Source: Lachnospiraceae bacterium
GTDB lineage: Bacteria > Bacillota > Clostridia > Lachnospirales > Lachnospiraceae
Direction: 5' to 3'
Assembly (NCBI GenBank): GCA_022790855.1
Contig: JAAVYA010000042.1
Coordinates: 1 to 48,849, forward strand
Length of the DNA: 48,849 nucleotides
Shown here: piece after piece, positions 24,385 through 36,198 of the stretch
Numbering within the stretch: the stretch's first letter is position 1
Layout: every line of letters starts with the position of its first letter
Made by a program: the position numbers and the translations under genes
The notes under the pieces: model-generated
What the model saw: the letters and a program-made list of their open reading frames with translations, nothing else
What the model was told of the DNA's origin: nothing
Databases searched by the model: none

Positions 24385-26160
24385 TTACACACCTCCCGCC
24401 TGTTGTTCTTTTTGATATTGGGATTCATAAATCTCCCGATATACTTGACATGTCTCAAGAAGTTCATCATGTGTTCCCCTCCCCACAGCCTCTCCATCTT
24501 CCAATACAATGATTTTATCTGCAAACCGAATGGAGGAGGTACGTTGAGATACAATAAATACTACCGGCCGTTCTTTCATTCCCCGAATTGCACTTCGCAG
24601 CCTGGCATCTGTGGCATAATCCAACGCTGAAGCGCTGTCGTCCAGAATCAAAATTTCCGGTTTGCGCACCAAAGCCCGGGCAATTGTCAAGCGCTGCCGC
24701 TGTCCTCCGGAAAAATTCCTGCCTCCCTGGGATACGTTTTCATCCAGTCCCTCGTCCTTACCTTCCACAACTTCCAACGCCTGGGCAATCGTAAGCGCTT
24801 CTCTTAATTCTTCATCGCTGGCATCTTCCTTGCCCCACAGCAGATTTTCTCGTATCGTACCATGAAACAATACTGCTTTCTGTAACACAATTCCAACTTT
24901 TTTCCGAAGTGATGATATGGGATAATCCTTCACGTTCTTCCCATGAATGAATATCTGTCCCTCCGTAGCATCATAAAAGCGGGGAATTAAATGTACCAAC
25001 GTCGTTTTTCCGGATCCTGTGCCGCCTATAATACCGATAGTTTCTCCATGATTTGCCGTAAAGGTAATGTCTTGCAACGATTTATCTCCGGCATTCTGAT
25101 ATGTGAGGGAAACATGACGGAATTCTACCACAGGAGCCTCTCCCTCTATTGGCAGAACAGAGTGGTTTCCCATTGCTTCAGATTCACTTTCTATGGAAAA
25201 TTTCTCTAATTGCTGACTATTTTGTACTTCAAATACGCTTTGAATCCGATTTCCGCAGGCCACAGCTTTTGTTACCGTTATAATCAAATTGGCAAGCTTG
25301 ATCAATTCCACTAAAATCTGGGACATATAATTCACCAAGGCAACCACTTCCCCCTGGGTCAGGATTCCCGCCTCTACTTGCAAAGCGCCGGTATATAAAA
25401 GAGCAATTAAAGCCCCGTTGATAATGACATACGTCACAGGATTCATAAACGCAGTGATCCGCCCTACAAAATTCTGCATGGCAGTCAAATTCCGGTTGCT
25501 GTTTCCAAAATGCAGTTCTTCCTCTTTCTCCCGGTGAAACGCACGAATCACCCGTACCCCAGTAAGATTCTCACGGGTAATCCCCAATACCTTGTCCAGA
25601 CGTTCCTGAACCTTTTTATACAAAGGAATACTCACCAGCATTATGCCGAACACCACAAGGGATAACAAAGGAATCGTCACCACAAAAATCATTGCAGCTT
25701 TCAAATCAATGGTGAAAGCCATCACCATAGCGCCAAATACAATAAAGGGAGAACGCAGAAACAGGCGCAGTACCAGATTCACTCCTGACTGCACCTGATT
25801 AATGTCACTGGTCATCCGGGTGATCAACGTCGAGGTTCCTATCTCATCTACCTCTGAAAAAGACAATGTCTGCACATGGGCAAACAGGCCATGGCGCAGC
25901 TTTGTGGCAAATCCTACCGCCGCTTTTGCAGAAAAATACTGGGCCGTGACGGAACACACCAGCCCAATCACCCCAAGAGCCACCATGATTAAACTCATAC
26001 GCACAATATAAGGTTTGTCCTGATTCGTAATCCCCACATCTATCATAGCTGCCACTACCAACGGAACCAGCAGCTCAAAAGAAGCTTCCAGCATCTTAAA
26101 TAACGGCGCAAGAACAGACTCCTTTTTGTAATTTTCCAGATAAACCAACAGCTTTCTCAT
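24385..26160 (-). CDS. ABC exporter half-transporter, degenerate-site subunit
   Basis: A 591-residue exporter half with N-terminal membrane domain and C-terminal ATPase. Walker A GGTGSGKTT is at 379-387 and the signature FSGGQRQR is canonical. The residue after Walker B is Asp (ILILDD, Asp508) where Glu catalyses, and the H-loop His is Gln539 (IVSQRTSS). These two changes mark the non-hydrolysing site of asymmetric heterodimeric exporters, and they complement the intact residues of the next gene. First gene of a two-gene leftward operon. The substrate cannot be deduced. Confidence 0.93.
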   Translation of the reverse strand: MRKLLVYLENYKKESVLAPLFKMLEASFELLVPLVVAAMIDVGITNQDKPYIVRMSLIMVALGVIGLVCSVTAQYFSAKAAVGFATKLRHGLFAHVQTLSFSEVDEIGTSTLITRMTSDINQVQSGVNLVLRLFLRSPFIVFGAMVMAFTIDLKAAMIFVVTIPLLSLVVFGIMLVSIPLYKKVQERLDKVLGITRENLTGVRVIRAFHREKEEELHFGNSNRNLTAMQNFVGRITAFMNPVTYVIINGALIALLYTGALQVEAGILTQGEVVALVNYMSQILVELIKLANLIITVTKAVACGNRIQSVFEVQNSQQLEKFSIESESEAMGNHSVLPIEGEAPVVEFRHVSLTYQNAGDKSLQDITFTANHGETIGIIGGTGSGKTTLVHLIPRFYDATEGQIFIHGKNVKDYPISSLRKKVGIVLQKAVLFHGTIRENLLWGKEDASDEELREALTIAQALEVVEGKDEGLDENVSQGGRNFSGGQRQRLTIARALVRKPEILILDDSASALDYATDARLRSAIRGMKERPVVFIVSQRTSSIRFADKIIVLEDGEAVGRGTHDELLETCQVYREIYESQYQKEQQAGGV

Positions 26161-26353
26161 AACTTCCTCCTGAATATCCTTGTTTCATTCCTCTTTCCAA
26201 AGGAATCTCCTTTCACATGTTGGAACGTACAGGAAAAGGGCTGTGGACAGCTCCTGTCTTCAAGCGCCCCAACCCTTTTTCTTTCATACGTTTTTTCAAA
26301 GGAAACGCAGTATGCCATCTTATAATGAACTGCCATTATCTGCTTTATTCCTT

Positions 26354-27364
26354 TTATTCTTCCTGTGCAGGCGCCCCGAATAAACGATCAAATTTCACCT
26401 TTGCCCAGTTTCCTTCATTAATTTCAAAGGTTGCTTTTTCCTTGTACCCATCGCAAACCTCTGTATAATAATCTGACTTTTTCTGATTTATTAAAGACTC
26501 TTTCTTAGCAGCCGTTTTTTCCTCATCAAATTCACTGTCCAAACGAATGACATAATAATATTCGTCCGTAGTGATCAAATCTGAGATCTCGCCTTCCTTC
26601 AGTCCATCAGCAGCTTTTATTACATTTTCATCCATGCTTGTCTCATCCGTACCATAAGAATAAGTGGAAACCGTATATTCTTTTTCATCTGCTGTTCCCT
26701 GAAAATCTTTTTTGGCAGCCGCTGCCGTATCCTTCATCTGATCTGCCAGCTCGGCCTTTTCTTCCTCTGTGTAATCTACCGTATTTCCTTCGTCATCATT
26801 TGTACCGGTAGCCGATACCCGGAAATAGCTGAAGGTTCTCTGGGCAGCCTCTTCTTCCGTCACTTCCACATCTGCTTCCTCCTGGATGGCAGTACGCATT
26901 TTCTGCTGAATCGTATACAAGCGAAGCATTTCCTCCACGTATTCTTGAGTAGCCCCCATCTGCTTTACAGCCTTCTTGGAATTCCCGGATAAAAACTGCT
27001 CTGCCGCCTTCTTCATGGCCTCTGTCTCTTCTTGCGTAATTTCAATCCCATAGTCTGCCATATGGTCTTCCAAAAGGTATAGCAGCTCTACACTCTCTGC
27101 TATTCCCGATTTGGCGCTCTCTTCCATAGTCTCCCCTTCAGACACCTCCTGGCTCCAATAATCCGGTCCGAAAAACATAACATAAGAAAGGTCATAGGCA
27201 GCCTGCTGGTACTTAGCCATAAAGTTCATAAATCCAAGAGAAATTTCTTCTCCATTTAATGTTGCGCCCGGGGCATTGGCATCTATGGAACCCCCGCATC
27301 CTGTCACGGTCATACATGCCAATACTGCTGCTAACACACATGCAGCAAATCTCTTTAATTTCAT
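26354..27364 (-). CDS. PrsA/SurA-like foldase lipoprotein
   Basis: A 336-residue lipoprotein with signal MKLKRFAACVLAAVLACMTV and lipobox VTGC, Cys23 being the lipid site. Residues about 75-170 form a SurA-type N-terminal chaperone region (YLLEDHMADYGIEITQEETEAMKKAAEQF). After it comes a weak parvulin-like segment (EYTVSTYSYGTDETSMDENV, GLKEGEISDLITTDEYYYVIRLDSEF) in which typical peptidyl-prolyl isomerase residues are poorly kept. It likely helps fold secreted proteins at the outer face of the membrane. The position behind mfd is common in clostridia. Confidence 0.82.
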   Translation of the reverse strand: MKLKRFAACVLAAVLACMTVTGCGGSIDANAPGATLNGEEISLGFMNFMAKYQQAAYDLSYVMFFGPDYWSQEVSEGETMEESAKSGIAESVELLYLLEDHMADYGIEITQEETEAMKKAAEQFLSGNSKKAVKQMGATQEYVEEMLRLYTIQQKMRTAIQEEADVEVTEEEAAQRTFSYFRVSATGTNDDEGNTVDYTEEEKAELADQMKDTAAAAKKDFQGTADEKEYTVSTYSYGTDETSMDENVIKAADGLKEGEISDLITTDEYYYVIRLDSEFDEEKTAAKKESLINQKKSDYYTEVCDGYKEKATFEINEGNWAKVKFDRLFGAPAQEE

Positions 27365-27467
27365 AATATCCTCCTAGGTTATTTTATCTATCTATCTGTA
27401 TTCATTTTACAGTGCTTATCCATTATAGTGCTTTTTTCCTGTATCCGCAAGTAATTTAACATATTTT

Positions 27468-30400
27468 TCACACATTGTACTGAGGAATGAGGAGCATTCT
27501 GGCCTTCTCCACCACGGTACGGATCACATCCGTCACATATCCTTTTTTCGTTTTGGAATTTTGATTCATATGGAATGTAAAGTATGGTTTGTGGACGTCG
27601 GCCGTAAATGCAAGTACGCCAAAAAATTCGTCTACAAAACGAGAAATTCCGCCAGCGTCAATCTTTGCCTTTTCATAAAGCACAAACCGGATCTGATCCC
27701 CCTTCTGGATAATATCTGTAAAATATACTTCGTGCGCCTGGGCTTTGATGCGGGCAATCAGTAAAAGATTCTGAACGGATTTTGGCGGTTCCCCGAAACG
27801 GTCAATCAATTCTTCTAACATCTCTTCACTTTCTTCCTCTGTCTCAATCCCTGCAATCCGTTTGTAAATATCCAATTTATGATATTCATTGGGAATATAT
27901 TTGGGCGGAATGAAAGCATCCAATTCTATATCCAACGTCGTTTCAAACTGTTCTTCCGGTGCTTCTCCCTTCAGGGATTTCACAGCCTCATTCAACATTT
28001 TACAGTACAGATCATATCCCACCGCTTCCATATGTCCATGCTGCTGGGCTCCCAACAGATTCCCCGCTCCCCGGATTTCCAAATCCCGCATGGCAATTTT
28101 AAATCCGCTGCCCAACTCCGTAAATTCTTTTATGGCCGCTAACCGTTTTTCCGCTATCTCCTTCAGCAGCTTGTTCCGCCGGTACATTAAGAAAGCATAA
28201 GCCGTGCGGTTGGAACGCCCCACCCGGCCCCGAAGCTGATAGAGCTGGGAAAGCCCCAGATTGTCCGCATCATGAATAATCATAGTATTGACATTGGAAA
28301 TATCCAGCCCTGTTTCGATAATTGTGGTAGATACCAGCACATCAATTTCCCCATTGATAAAGTCATACATTATACGTTCCAATTCTCGTTCCCGCATTTG
28401 TCCATGAGCAAAAGAAACCACGGCATCCGGCACCAGCGATGCGATTTTACTTGTAATATCCTCAATCTGATTGACACGGTTGAACACATAATAGACCTGG
28501 CCGCCTCTTGCCAGCTCCCGGTGAATAGCCTCCCGTACAATTTCTTCATTAAACTCCATGACATAGGTCTGAATTGGCATACGGTCCATTGGGGGTTCCT
28601 CTAACACACTCATATCCCGAATACCAATCAGGCTCATATGAAGAGTCCTGGGAATTGGGGTTGCTGTCAGTGTAAGCACGTCCACATTCTGCTTCATTTG
28701 CTTGATTTTTTCTTTATGAGCTACTCCGAAACGCTGTTCTTCGTCAATAATTAAAAGCCCCAGATCCTTAAATGTCACATCCTTGGAAAGTACCCTGTGC
28801 GTTCCGATTACAATATCCACAATTCCTTTTTTCAGATCTTCCACAGTTTTTCTTATTTGAGCAGGGGTACAGAAACGGCACATCAAATCTACCCTTACCG
28901 GGAAATCTTTCATTCTCTGGGAAAACGTATTGTAGTGCTGTTGGGCAAGGATCGTGGTGGGCACCAAGTACACCACTTGTTTGCTTTCCTGAACTGCCTT
29001 AAATGCCGTACGGATCGCGATTTCTGTCTTGCCATAGCCTACGTCCCCGCAAATCAAGCGATCCATGATCTTAGTGCTTTCCATATCCCGTTTGGCAGCC
29101 TCAATCGCCAGAACTTGATCCTCTGTCTCCTCAAATGGAAACAGTTCTTCAAACTCCCGCTGCCAGACGGTATCCGGGCCATAAACGAATCCTTCTTTGT
29201 TCTGCCTCGCCGCATACAATTCCACTAATTCTTTCGCAATCTCCTTTACTGCCCCGCGTACTTTGGTCTTAGTCTTATTCCATTCCTGACCTCCCAACCG
29301 GTTTAATTTCGGCTTTCTGGCGTCTGCCCCCGCATATTTTTGTATCATCTCCAACTGGGTAGCCTGAATGTAAAGATTTCCTCCCTTATCATATTCAATC
29401 TTGATATAATCTTTTACTGTTTTGTCGATTTCTACCTTCTCTATACCACGGTAAATGCCAAGCCCGTGATTCTCATGCACCACATAATCCCCAATATTCA
29501 AATCCGTAAAGCTTTGAATTTTCTCTCCTTCATATATGCGGCGTTTCTTTTTTTTCTTTCGTTCCGCACCGAAAATATCGCTTTCTGATATTACCACAAA
29601 CTTTAGGTCCGGATATTCAAAACCCCGCTTCAGCTTTCCGTAAACCACCATGATTTCTCCAGGCTGAATATCGTGATCATAATCTTCCGTATAAAAACAA
29701 TTTAATCCCTCTTGCTGCAAATCTTGAGACAATCGCATCGCTCTTGTCCTGGATCCGGAAAGTAAAAGTGTCTGAAAGCCATTTTTCTTATATTGTTTCA
29801 GATCCTTTACCAACAGGTCAAAACTGCTGTTATAAGGATTAACCGTTCTCGCAGAAATATGAAATCTTGACTTAATTTCTAATCCTTCCACTTTTCCTTC
29901 CAGTGTGGACAGGGCAACACACTGTTTGCGCTCCAAATAAGCCGCAATTTGTTTCTCCGGGATGACTGCTTCCATTTGTCCTGGAAGGATATACCCTTTC
30001 TCCAACCGATGTTCCATGCTTTCAGAAAACTCTTCTCGTGTCACACGGCCACGCTCTAAACACCGCATGGGTTCGTCCAAAAATATGACAGTCTCATCCT
30101 CTTTGAAATAGTCCAGCAGTGAAGCTGTCTGTTCAAAAAAATAGGTCAAATAGCTTTCCACATTTGCCATTCCCCAAACAGTATGCAGTTCCTCCTTTAA
30201 AACCTCTACGGCGCTTTTGACACGGCCAGCCTCTTCTGTCTTCATTTCTTTCCGAAGTGTTTCATAGAGTTTGGCGCTCTCTTCTTCGATCCGCAGCAAG
30301 CCTTTTTCCATCATAGTTTCATCTAAAACTATTTCACTGGCAGGATAAACCCAAATTTCATCCAGGTTTTCTATGGAACGCTGGCTGTCCACTTCAAAGC

Positions 30401-31019
30401 TTCGGAGAGAATCCACTTCATCCCCCCAAAGCTCCACCCGAAAAGGATTTTCTTCTGTCAAGGGAAAAATATCCAAAATCCCTCCCCGCACTGCAAATTG
30501 TCCGCTTGCCTCTATCTGATAATTTCTTTCATATCCCATACGGACCAGCTCTGTAGACATCTTCTCCAAATCCAGACTGTCCCCCACCTGAAAATGACAT
30601 ATGTTTTCCTCTATTACAGAAAGCGGCACCAACCGATCCATTAAAGCGTCAAAAGTAGTAATAACCATAGCGTTTTTCTGCTCTAAGATTGCCTTGATAG
30701 CTGAAATCCGCTGTCCTGTCAGCAAATTTCCCCGAATATCCGATTGATAAAACAAGATATCCCTGGCCGGATAATAAACCGCATCTTTTTGAAAGTAACG
30801 GCAATCTTCGTACAGTTCCTTGGCTCTTTGCTCGCTGAATGTAACAACTAATTTGCTGCCCTGGCCATTGCAGCATGCATAAATCACATGGGGCTTCTGA
30901 GAGTCGATACAGCCAGACACCTGAAAAATTCCCCTATTTTTTTTCAGGGCTTCCTCCAAATCCTCAAATTCTTTTAATTCTTTTAAAGGCTTCATAAATG
31001 TTTTCATGGCTTCCCTCAT
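27468..31019 (-). CDS. mfd: Transcription-repair coupling factor
   Basis: Mfd removes stalled RNA polymerase at DNA lesions and recruits UvrA. The 1183-residue protein shows the UvrB-like N-terminal domain ([35 protein letters not shown]), the RNA polymerase interaction domain ([20 protein letters not shown]), RecG-like motor motifs (Walker [58 protein letters not shown]) and the C-terminal TRCF domain. Its ATG overlaps the pth stop by 4 bp. Full length. Confidence 0.97.
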   Translation of the reverse strand: MREAMKTFMKPLKELKEFEDLEEALKKNRGIFQVSGCIDSQKPHVIYACCNGQGSKLVVTFSEQRAKELYEDCRYFQKDAVYYPARDILFYQSDIRGNLLTGQRISAIKAILEQKNAMVITTFDALMDRLVPLSVIEENICHFQVGDSLDLEKMSTELVRMGYERNYQIEASGQFAVRGGILDIFPLTEENPFRVELWGDEVDSLRSFEVDSQRSIENLDEIWVYPASEIVLDETMMEKGLLRIEEESAKLYETLRKEMKTEEAGRVKSAVEVLKEELHTVWGMANVESYLTYFFEQTASLLDYFKEDETVIFLDEPMRCLERGRVTREEFSESMEHRLEKGYILPGQMEAVIPEKQIAAYLERKQCVALSTLEGKVEGLEIKSRFHISARTVNPYNSSFDLLVKDLKQYKKNGFQTLLLSGSRTRAMRLSQDLQQEGLNCFYTEDYDHDIQPGEIMVVYGKLKRGFEYPDLKFVVISESDIFGAERKKKKKRRIYEGEKIQSFTDLNIGDYVVHENHGLGIYRGIEKVEIDKTVKDYIKIEYDKGGNLYIQATQLEMIQKYAGADARKPKLNRLGGQEWNKTKTKVRGAVKEIAKELVELYAARQNKEGFVYGPDTVWQREFEELFPFEETEDQVLAIEAAKRDMESTKIMDRLICGDVGYGKTEIAIRTAFKAVQESKQVVYLVPTTILAQQHYNTFSQRMKDFPVRVDLMCRFCTPAQIRKTVEDLKKGIVDIVIGTHRVLSKDVTFKDLGLLIIDEEQRFGVAHKEKIKQMKQNVDVLTLTATPIPRTLHMSLIGIRDMSVLEEPPMDRMPIQTYVMEFNEEIVREAIHRELARGGQVYYVFNRVNQIEDITSKIASLVPDAVVSFAHGQMRERELERIMYDFINGEIDVLVSTTIIETGLDISNVNTMIIHDADNLGLSQLYQLRGRVGRSNRTAYAFLMYRRNKLLKEIAEKRLAAIKEFTELGSGFKIAMRDLEIRGAGNLLGAQQHGHMEAVGYDLYCKMLNEAVKSLKGEAPEEQFETTLDIELDAFIPPKYIPNEYHKLDIYKRIAGIETEEESEEMLEELIDRFGEPPKSVQNLLLIARIKAQAHEVYFTDIIQKGDQIRFVLYEKAKIDAGGISRFVDEFFGVLAFTADVHKPYFTFHMNQNSKTKKGYVTDVIRTVVEKARMLLIPQYNV

Positions 31020-31585
31020 TTTCCATTATAGCGGTTCATTGCCTCCTCCGCTTTATGATTTACCATTAATACTGCCGCATCTGCAGCCAGTTCCATGGCT
31101 GCTTCTACCTCTTTGCGCTCCTCTTTGGAAAAACGGCTTGTAACATAGTCAGCTAGATCCCACCCCTGGGGTTTTTCTCCGATTCCTACCCGAATCCGCA
31201 TAAAATCCTGGGTTTTTATACGTTCAATGATATTTTTCATACCATTGTGACCTCCTGCGCTTCCTCTCATACGCACCCGCAGTCTTCCCGGCGCCAATGT
31301 AATATCATCATAAATCACAATAAGCTGAGATGAGGCATCCAGCTTATAAAAATTCAAAAACGCCGCAATACTCTCTCCACTGAGATTCATAAAAGTTTGC
31401 GGCTTTACCAGCACTACTTTTTGTCCTTCTATATATCCTGCTCCGCAAAGAGCTTTGTGCTTATGCTCCGTTACCTTAATATTATATTTCTCTGCCAGCA
31501 CATCAATGACATCAAATCCAGCATTATGTCTGGTCTTTTCAAATCTTGCCGTGGGATTTCCAAGGCCGGCAATCACATACATAGG
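31016..31585 (-). CDS. pth: Peptidyl-tRNA hydrolase
   Basis: Pth frees tRNA from peptidyl-tRNA released by the ribosome. The protein begins MYVIAGLGNPTARFEKTRHNAGFDVID, with the catalytic His in RHNAGF. It continues with KPQTFMNLSGES, IYDDITLAPGRLRVRMRGSAGGHNGMKNI and RIRVGIGEKP, the full family set. I choose the ATG behind AAGGAGGAG, giving 189 aa, the normal length; upstream starts would add 28 unconserved residues. First gene of a pth-mfd unit. Confidence 0.96.
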   Translation of the reverse strand, partial: PMYVIAGLGNPTARFEKTRHNAGFDVIDVLAEKYNIKVTEHKHKALCGAGYIEGQKVVLVKPQTFMNLSGESIAAFLNFYKLDASSQLIVIYDDITLAPGRLRVRMRGSAGGHNGMKNIIERIKTQDFMRIRVGIGEKPQGWDLADYVTSRFSKEERKEVEAAMELAADAAVLMVNHKAEEAMNRYNGK

Positions 31586-31741
31586 GGGAATCTCCTCCTT
31601 CTTTTTTTTGAATAGAAACATACCTGTATCTGCTCTCCATTCTTTACGGTTTTCCTTATTTTCACTCATACTATCATACTAAAGTTTTTCATGTTTGTCA
31701 TCCACAAAATGTGCGGTAAAAATCTCTTTTTAAATGAAAGC

Positions 31742-31776
31742 AAAAAGCCTGGCAGATTTCTTACTCCTGCCAGGCC
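31742..31776 (-). terminator. Terminator of spoVG
   Basis: GCCTGGCAG / CTGCCAGGC stem followed on the minus strand by TTTTT; it lies about 60 bp behind the spoVG stop. Confidence 0.85.
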
Positions 31777-31834
31777 CATACTTCCTGTGTCTATTCTGTA
31801 ATTTTATTCCCCAATACCTTATCGTTTGCCGCTT

Positions 31835-32101
31835 CTACCCGACAGCATCTTCTTCTGCCAGATACTTATCCAAAATCAACTGCTGAATGCGTTCTCTGGT
31901 CGTAGAATTAATGGGGTGTGCAATATCCCTGTATTCGCCGTCAGCAGCTTTGCGGCTGGGCATCGCAATAAACAGGCCCTTTTCCCCTTCGATCACCTTA
32001 ATATCATGAACCACAAACTCCTCATCAATAGTAATCGAAACAACCGCTTTCATCTTACCTTCCTTCTCTACTTTTCGTACGCGTACATCCGTTATCTGCA
32101 T
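31835..32101 (-). CDS. spoVG: Septation/regulatory protein SpoVG
   Basis: An 88-residue match to SpoVG, a small DNA- or RNA-binding regulator that affects septation and sporulation timing in Bacillota. It reads [51 protein letters not shown] then [20 protein letters not shown], the family block from end to end. It is a single gene between the glg operon and pth-mfd, with its own terminator. Confidence 0.96.
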   Translation of the reverse strand: MQITDVRVRKVEKEGKMKAVVSITIDEEFVVHDIKVIEGEKGLFIAMPSRKAADGEYRDIAHPINSTTRERIQQLILDKYLAEEDAVG

Positions 32102-32140
32102 TCCATATTCCCCTTTCTGCGTCCTTCTTATGCGCTTATG

Positions 32141-33256
32141 TTACATCACATATCTTTCGTTATGCTCATAAACAATCTTAATTCCATCCCCGCCGCTGAA
32201 ATAGGTGTTAGCACGTAAGGTATCCCTGCTCTCTACAATGCAGTTCTCAATATGTGTGTTATCTCCAATGTATACATCATTTAAAATTATGGAGTTCTTA
32301 ATTACGCAATTCTTTCCTACAAATACTTTCTTAAATAATACGGAATTCTCAACCTTGCTGTTAATAATACAACCGCTGGCGATCAAGCTGTTGCGCACAT
32401 CTGATCCGGTATTGTATTTTGCAGGCGGAAGATCGGAAACCTTTGAATAAATATGCGGTTCGCTGCTGAAATACTTACGTACCTCGGGCTTCAGGAAATC
32501 CATATTTGTGTTATAATAAGCTTCTACCGTGGAAATGTTATTCCAGTATCCATCAATCTTGTATCCAAAAATACGCTTCATATTCTTATAACGAATCAGG
32601 ATATCCGTCACAAAATCATAACGGTCTTCCATTGCGCACCGCTCCAGCATCTCGATCAACTGCCTTCTGCGGATAATGTAAATTCCTGTGGAAATCGTAT
32701 TGGACTGAGCCACCATGGGCTTCTCTTCAAACTCTACAATCCTGGACTCCTCATTCATCTTAATCACACCAAAGCGGCTGACATCCACATCTGCCGGCAT
32801 GTCCTTACATACCACTGTAATATCTGCCTTCTTGGAGATATGATAATCCAGTACTTTATTGTAATCTAATTTGTATACGCAGTCCCCGCCTACAATAATG
32901 ACATATGGTTCATGGCTTCTGCGCAGGAAGTCAAGATTCTGATACATGGCATCTGCAGTACCACGATACCACCAACTGTTATTTGCGGTTACTGTGGGTG
33001 TAAAGGTATATAAACCGCCCTGCTTTCTTCCGAAATCCCACCACTTGGAGGAACTCAAATGCTCATTCAGGCTCCTTGCGTTATACTGGGTCAGCACGGC
33101 CACTTTCTGAACATGAGAATTGCTCATATTACTCAATGCAAAATCAATACAGCGGTAGCTTCCTGCCACCGGCATTGCTGCGATGGCACGCTTATTGGAC
33201 AGTTCCTGCATCCTGTTATTATTTCCGCCTGCTAAAATTATGCCTATTGCTTTCAT
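32141..33256 (-). CDS. glgD: Glucose-1-phosphate adenylyltransferase, GlgD subunit
   Basis: GlgD is the regulatory partner of GlgC in the ADP-glucose pyrophosphorylase of Bacillota. The 371-residue protein keeps the nucleotidyltransferase fold ([40 protein letters not shown]) but the usual GGQGSRL loop is GGNNNRM. The C-terminal left-handed beta-helix reads [42 protein letters not shown]. It overlaps glgC by 4 bp. Role: glycogen synthesis together with GlgC. Confidence 0.94.
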   Translation of the reverse strand: MKAIGIILAGGNNNRMQELSNKRAIAAMPVAGSYRCIDFALSNMSNSHVQKVAVLTQYNARSLNEHLSSSKWWDFGRKQGGLYTFTPTVTANNSWWYRGTADAMYQNLDFLRRSHEPYVIIVGGDCVYKLDYNKVLDYHISKKADITVVCKDMPADVDVSRFGVIKMNEESRIVEFEEKPMVAQSNTISTGIYIIRRRQLIEMLERCAMEDRYDFVTDILIRYKNMKRIFGYKIDGYWNNISTVEAYYNTNMDFLKPEVRKYFSSEPHIYSKVSDLPPAKYNTGSDVRNSLIASGCIINSKVENSVLFKKVFVGKNCVIKNSIILNDVYIGDNTHIENCIVESRDTLRANTYFSGGDGIKIVYEHNERYVM

Positions 33257-34527
33257 ACTCCGTCACCTGCCTTAATAATGTACTCACCGCTGGCCAATAT
33301 ACCCTCCGGATAATCCCCTTCTTCTGTCTCGCCTGAAATAGCCGTATTCTTGCCAACCTTAACTCCGGCAGGAATCACAGAACTCTCGCCCACCGTAACA
33401 AGGCCGAAGGAATAAATACTAGCATTCAGTTTATTGGGAGCCTCTTCTCCCACTCCTAACTGGCAGTTATCCCCAATCTGGCAGCATTCCGCTACAATGG
33501 ATTTATCAATGATTACATTGTCTCCTATTACACTGTCTTTCATAATAATAGAATCCCGCACCACGGAGCCCTTTCCAATGGTAACGCCTGCCCCGATTAC
33601 GGAACCCCGTACTTCTCCATATATCTCAGAACCTTCACCGATAATGCTTCTGTCAATCACAGACTCTCCAGAAATATACTGTGGGCTGATAATATCACTG
33701 TTGGTATAAATCTTCCAAAACTCTTCATAGAGATTGAATTCTGGAATCAGATCTATCAGCTCCATATTGGCTTCCCAATAAGAACCAAGGGTTCCTACGT
33801 CTTTCCAATAGCCGTTATATTCATAGGCAAATACGCGCTGGCCCTTCCCATGGCAATAAGGAATAATATGTTTGCCAAAATCGCAGTTACTTTGCTCTGA
33901 CATGGCGATCAACGCTTCTTTGAGCACCTTCCAGCTAAAAATATAAATACCCATAGAGGCAAGATTACTCCGGGGATGCTCCGGCTTTTCTTCAAATTCC
34001 GTAATCTGCTTATTCTCGTCGGTAATTACAACGCCAAATCTGCTGGCTTCTTCCAATGGAACCGGCATCGCAGCAATGGTAACATCAGCATTATTTTCCT
34101 TATGGAAATCCAACATGACCTCATAATCCATTTTATAGATGTGATCTCCGGAAAGAATCAGAACATACTCCGGATGGTAGCTCTCCATGTAGTTCAAATT
34201 CTGATAAATGGCATTTGCCGTGCCGGTATACCATTCACTGTTGACACTCTTCTCATAGGGAGGAAGTACCGTAACACCGCCATTGTTCCGGTCCAAATCC
34301 CAGGGGATACCAATCCCGATATGGGTATTGAGCCGAAGGGGTTGATACTGGGTCAATACGCCTACCGTATCAATCCCGGAATTGATGCAGTTACTCAAAG
34401 GAAAATCAATAATCCGATATTTCCCTCCGAAGGCTACTGCTGGTTTTGCTACGCTGGAAGTCAAAACGCCAAGCCGACTTCCCTGTCCGCCTGCTAAAAG
34501 CATGGCAATCATTTCTTTACGAATCAA
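33253..34527 (-). CDS. glgC: Glucose-1-phosphate adenylyltransferase, catalytic GlgC
   Basis: GlgC makes ADP-glucose from ATP and glucose-1-phosphate for glycogen. It has the catalytic loop [36 protein letters not shown], the [13 protein letters not shown] block, EFEEKP and a C-terminal beta-helix. I start at a TTG at 34527 (reads [14 protein letters not shown], the common form in relatives, with GAGAGGTG upstream); a GTG three codons earlier, behind AAGGA, is the alternative. No other glycogen gene is adjacent. Confidence 0.94.
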   Translation of the reverse strand: MIRKEMIAMLLAGGQGSRLGVLTSSVAKPAVAFGGKYRIIDFPLSNCINSGIDTVGVLTQYQPLRLNTHIGIGIPWDLDRNNGGVTVLPPYEKSVNSEWYTGTANAIYQNLNYMESYHPEYVLILSGDHIYKMDYEVMLDFHKENNADVTIAAMPVPLEEASRFGVVITDENKQITEFEEKPEHPRSNLASMGIYIFSWKVLKEALIAMSEQSNCDFGKHIIPYCHGKGQRVFAYEYNGYWKDVGTLGSYWEANMELIDLIPEFNLYEEFWKIYTNSDIISPQYISGESVIDRSIIGEGSEIYGEVRGSVIGAGVTIGKGSVVRDSIIMKDSVIGDNVIIDKSIVAECCQIGDNCQLGVGEEAPNKLNASIYSFGLVTVGESSVIPAGVKVGKNTAISGETEEGDYPEGILASGEYIIKAGDGV

Positions 34528-34702
34528 GCCTATCACCTCTCGTCCTTACTTTTATTCTAAGTATTTCCATTATACCATATAAGGAAAAATTAGTACACAT
34601 ATTTCACAAATAATTTTTCATTTTCTATGCATTTTTGTCATTTTAACCAATTTTTTGTTGGTAAATAGTGGAGTAATTCGGTTTCGTTCCTTACTTTACC
34701 CC

Positions 34703-34731
34703 GTTTTGCCCCTGTCGGCAGACGGCAAAAC
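34703..34731. promoter_or_regulatory. Small inverted repeat in the glgC-murC gap
   Basis: GTTTTGCC / GGCAAAAC with a 13-nt loop, no T-run. It lies about 90 bp before murC in an otherwise AT-rich gap without genes and could be an operator. Nothing else stands out in this gap. Confidence 0.35.
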
Positions 34732-34818
34732 AGCCATATATCCTTTTTGTTGACTATCGCTTTTGATTGGTATAAAATGTATGAAAAAATAATAATATTT
34801 AAAATGGACGGTATCATT

Positions 34819-36198
34819 ATGTATAAAATCAATTTTCATCACCCCATTCACATTCATTTTATAGGCATTGGCGGCATTAGTATGAGCGGTTTGGCAGAAA
34901 TATTGCTGCAGGAGGGATTTCCCATTTCCGGTTCTGACGCCAAAGAATCCGAACTGACCCATAAGCTGTCCGGACTTGGCGCTTCCATCTATTATGGCCA
35001 ATCCGCTGAAAATATCAAAGAAGATATTCAGCTTGTGGTCTACACCGCTGCCATCCATCCGGACAATCCGGAATGGAAGGAAGCACAGCGCCTTGGCCTC
35101 CCACTGCTGAGCCGGGCAGAACTTCTTGGCCAGATAATGGATAATTACAAAATTTCCATTGGCGTTTCCGCAACCCATGGCAAAACCACCACAACTTCCA
35201 TGATTACCCAGATTCTTCTTGCCGAACACGCTGATCCCACCGTATCTGTGGGAGGAATTTTAGAATCCATCGGCGGAAATATCCGGGTAGGGTCATCCGA
35301 CGTTTTTTTGACAGAAGCCTGCGAATATACCAACAGTTTCCTAAAGCTAAATCCTCGATATGCGCTAATATTAAATATAGAAGAAGATCATATGGACTTC
35401 TTCAAGGATCTTGAAGATATCCGCAACTCCTTCCGCGAATTTGCCCGGAAAGTCCCAAAAGACGGAAAAGTTATTATCAACGGGGAGATTACTGACTTTC
35501 AGGAAATCACAGACGGAGCGCAAGGGCAGATTATTACCTTTGGCTTGGCCCCCTCTAATGAATATTATGCAGATGACATCCAATTTCATGCACAAAGATT
35601 CACAACTTTTTCTCTAATGCACAAAAATCAGTCTTTGGGAACCATAAAACTGCACACTCCCGGTACGCATAATGTCTTAAATGCTGTAGCGGCTGCCGCC
35701 TTCGCATTGGAACTTAACATTTCCTTTGATGTGATCGCAGAAGCTTTTCATGATTTCAAGGCCCCCAACCGCCGCTTTCAATACAAGGGAACCTTAAATA
35801 ATGTCGCTATTTATGACGATTATGCCCATCATCCTCAGGAAATAACCGCTGCCTTAGAAGCTGCAAAGACGTATCCACACGAACGTATTATCTGCGTATT
35901 TCAGCCCCATACTTATACGCGTACGCAAAAATTTCTGAAGGAGTTTGCAGTCTCTTTGTCCAAGGCTGATATCGTGGTTTTGGCAGATATTTATGCCGCC
36001 CGCGAAAAGAATACCCTTGGTATCTCTTCCGCGGATTTATTGCAAGAGCTGAAAAAACTGGGCTCCGAATGCTATTACTTCCCAGATTTTGATGAAATTG
36101 AGAATTTTTTGTTGGAAAAATGTATGAACGGCGACATGTTGATAACTATGGGCGCCGGAGATATCCTACAAGTAGGAGAACACCTGCTTGGACAATAG
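34819..36198 (+). CDS. murC: UDP-N-acetylmuramate-L-alanine ligase
   Basis: MurC adds L-alanine to UDP-MurNAc with ATP, the first peptide step of cell-wall precursor synthesis in the cytoplasm. The protein reads HIHFIGIGGISMSGLAEILL at the nucleotide-sugar end, then the ATP motif SATHGKTTTTSMIT, EACEYTNSFL, NIEEDHMDFF, and the ligase C-domain with YDDYAHHPQEI and FQPHTYTRT. The start is set at MYKINFHHPIH by family length (459 aa); frames upstream add unconserved AT-rich residues. It stands alone; its stop abuts a row of DnaA-like boxes. Confidence 0.97.
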   Translation: MYKINFHHPIHIHFIGIGGISMSGLAEILLQEGFPISGSDAKESELTHKLSGLGASIYYGQSAENIKEDIQLVVYTAAIHPDNPEWKEAQRLGLPLLSRAELLGQIMDNYKISIGVSATHGKTTTTSMITQILLAEHADPTVSVGGILESIGGNIRVGSSDVFLTEACEYTNSFLKLNPRYALILNIEEDHMDFFKDLEDIRNSFREFARKVPKDGKVIINGEITDFQEITDGAQGQIITFGLAPSNEYYADDIQFHAQRFTTFSLMHKNQSLGTIKLHTPGTHNVLNAVAAAAFALELNISFDVIAEAFHDFKAPNRRFQYKGTLNNVAIYDDYAHHPQEITAALEAAKTYPHERIICVFQPHTYTRTQKFLKEFAVSLSKADIVVLADIYAAREKNTLGISSADLLQELKKLGSECYYFPDFDEIENFLLEKCMNGDMLITMGAGDILQVGEHLLGQ

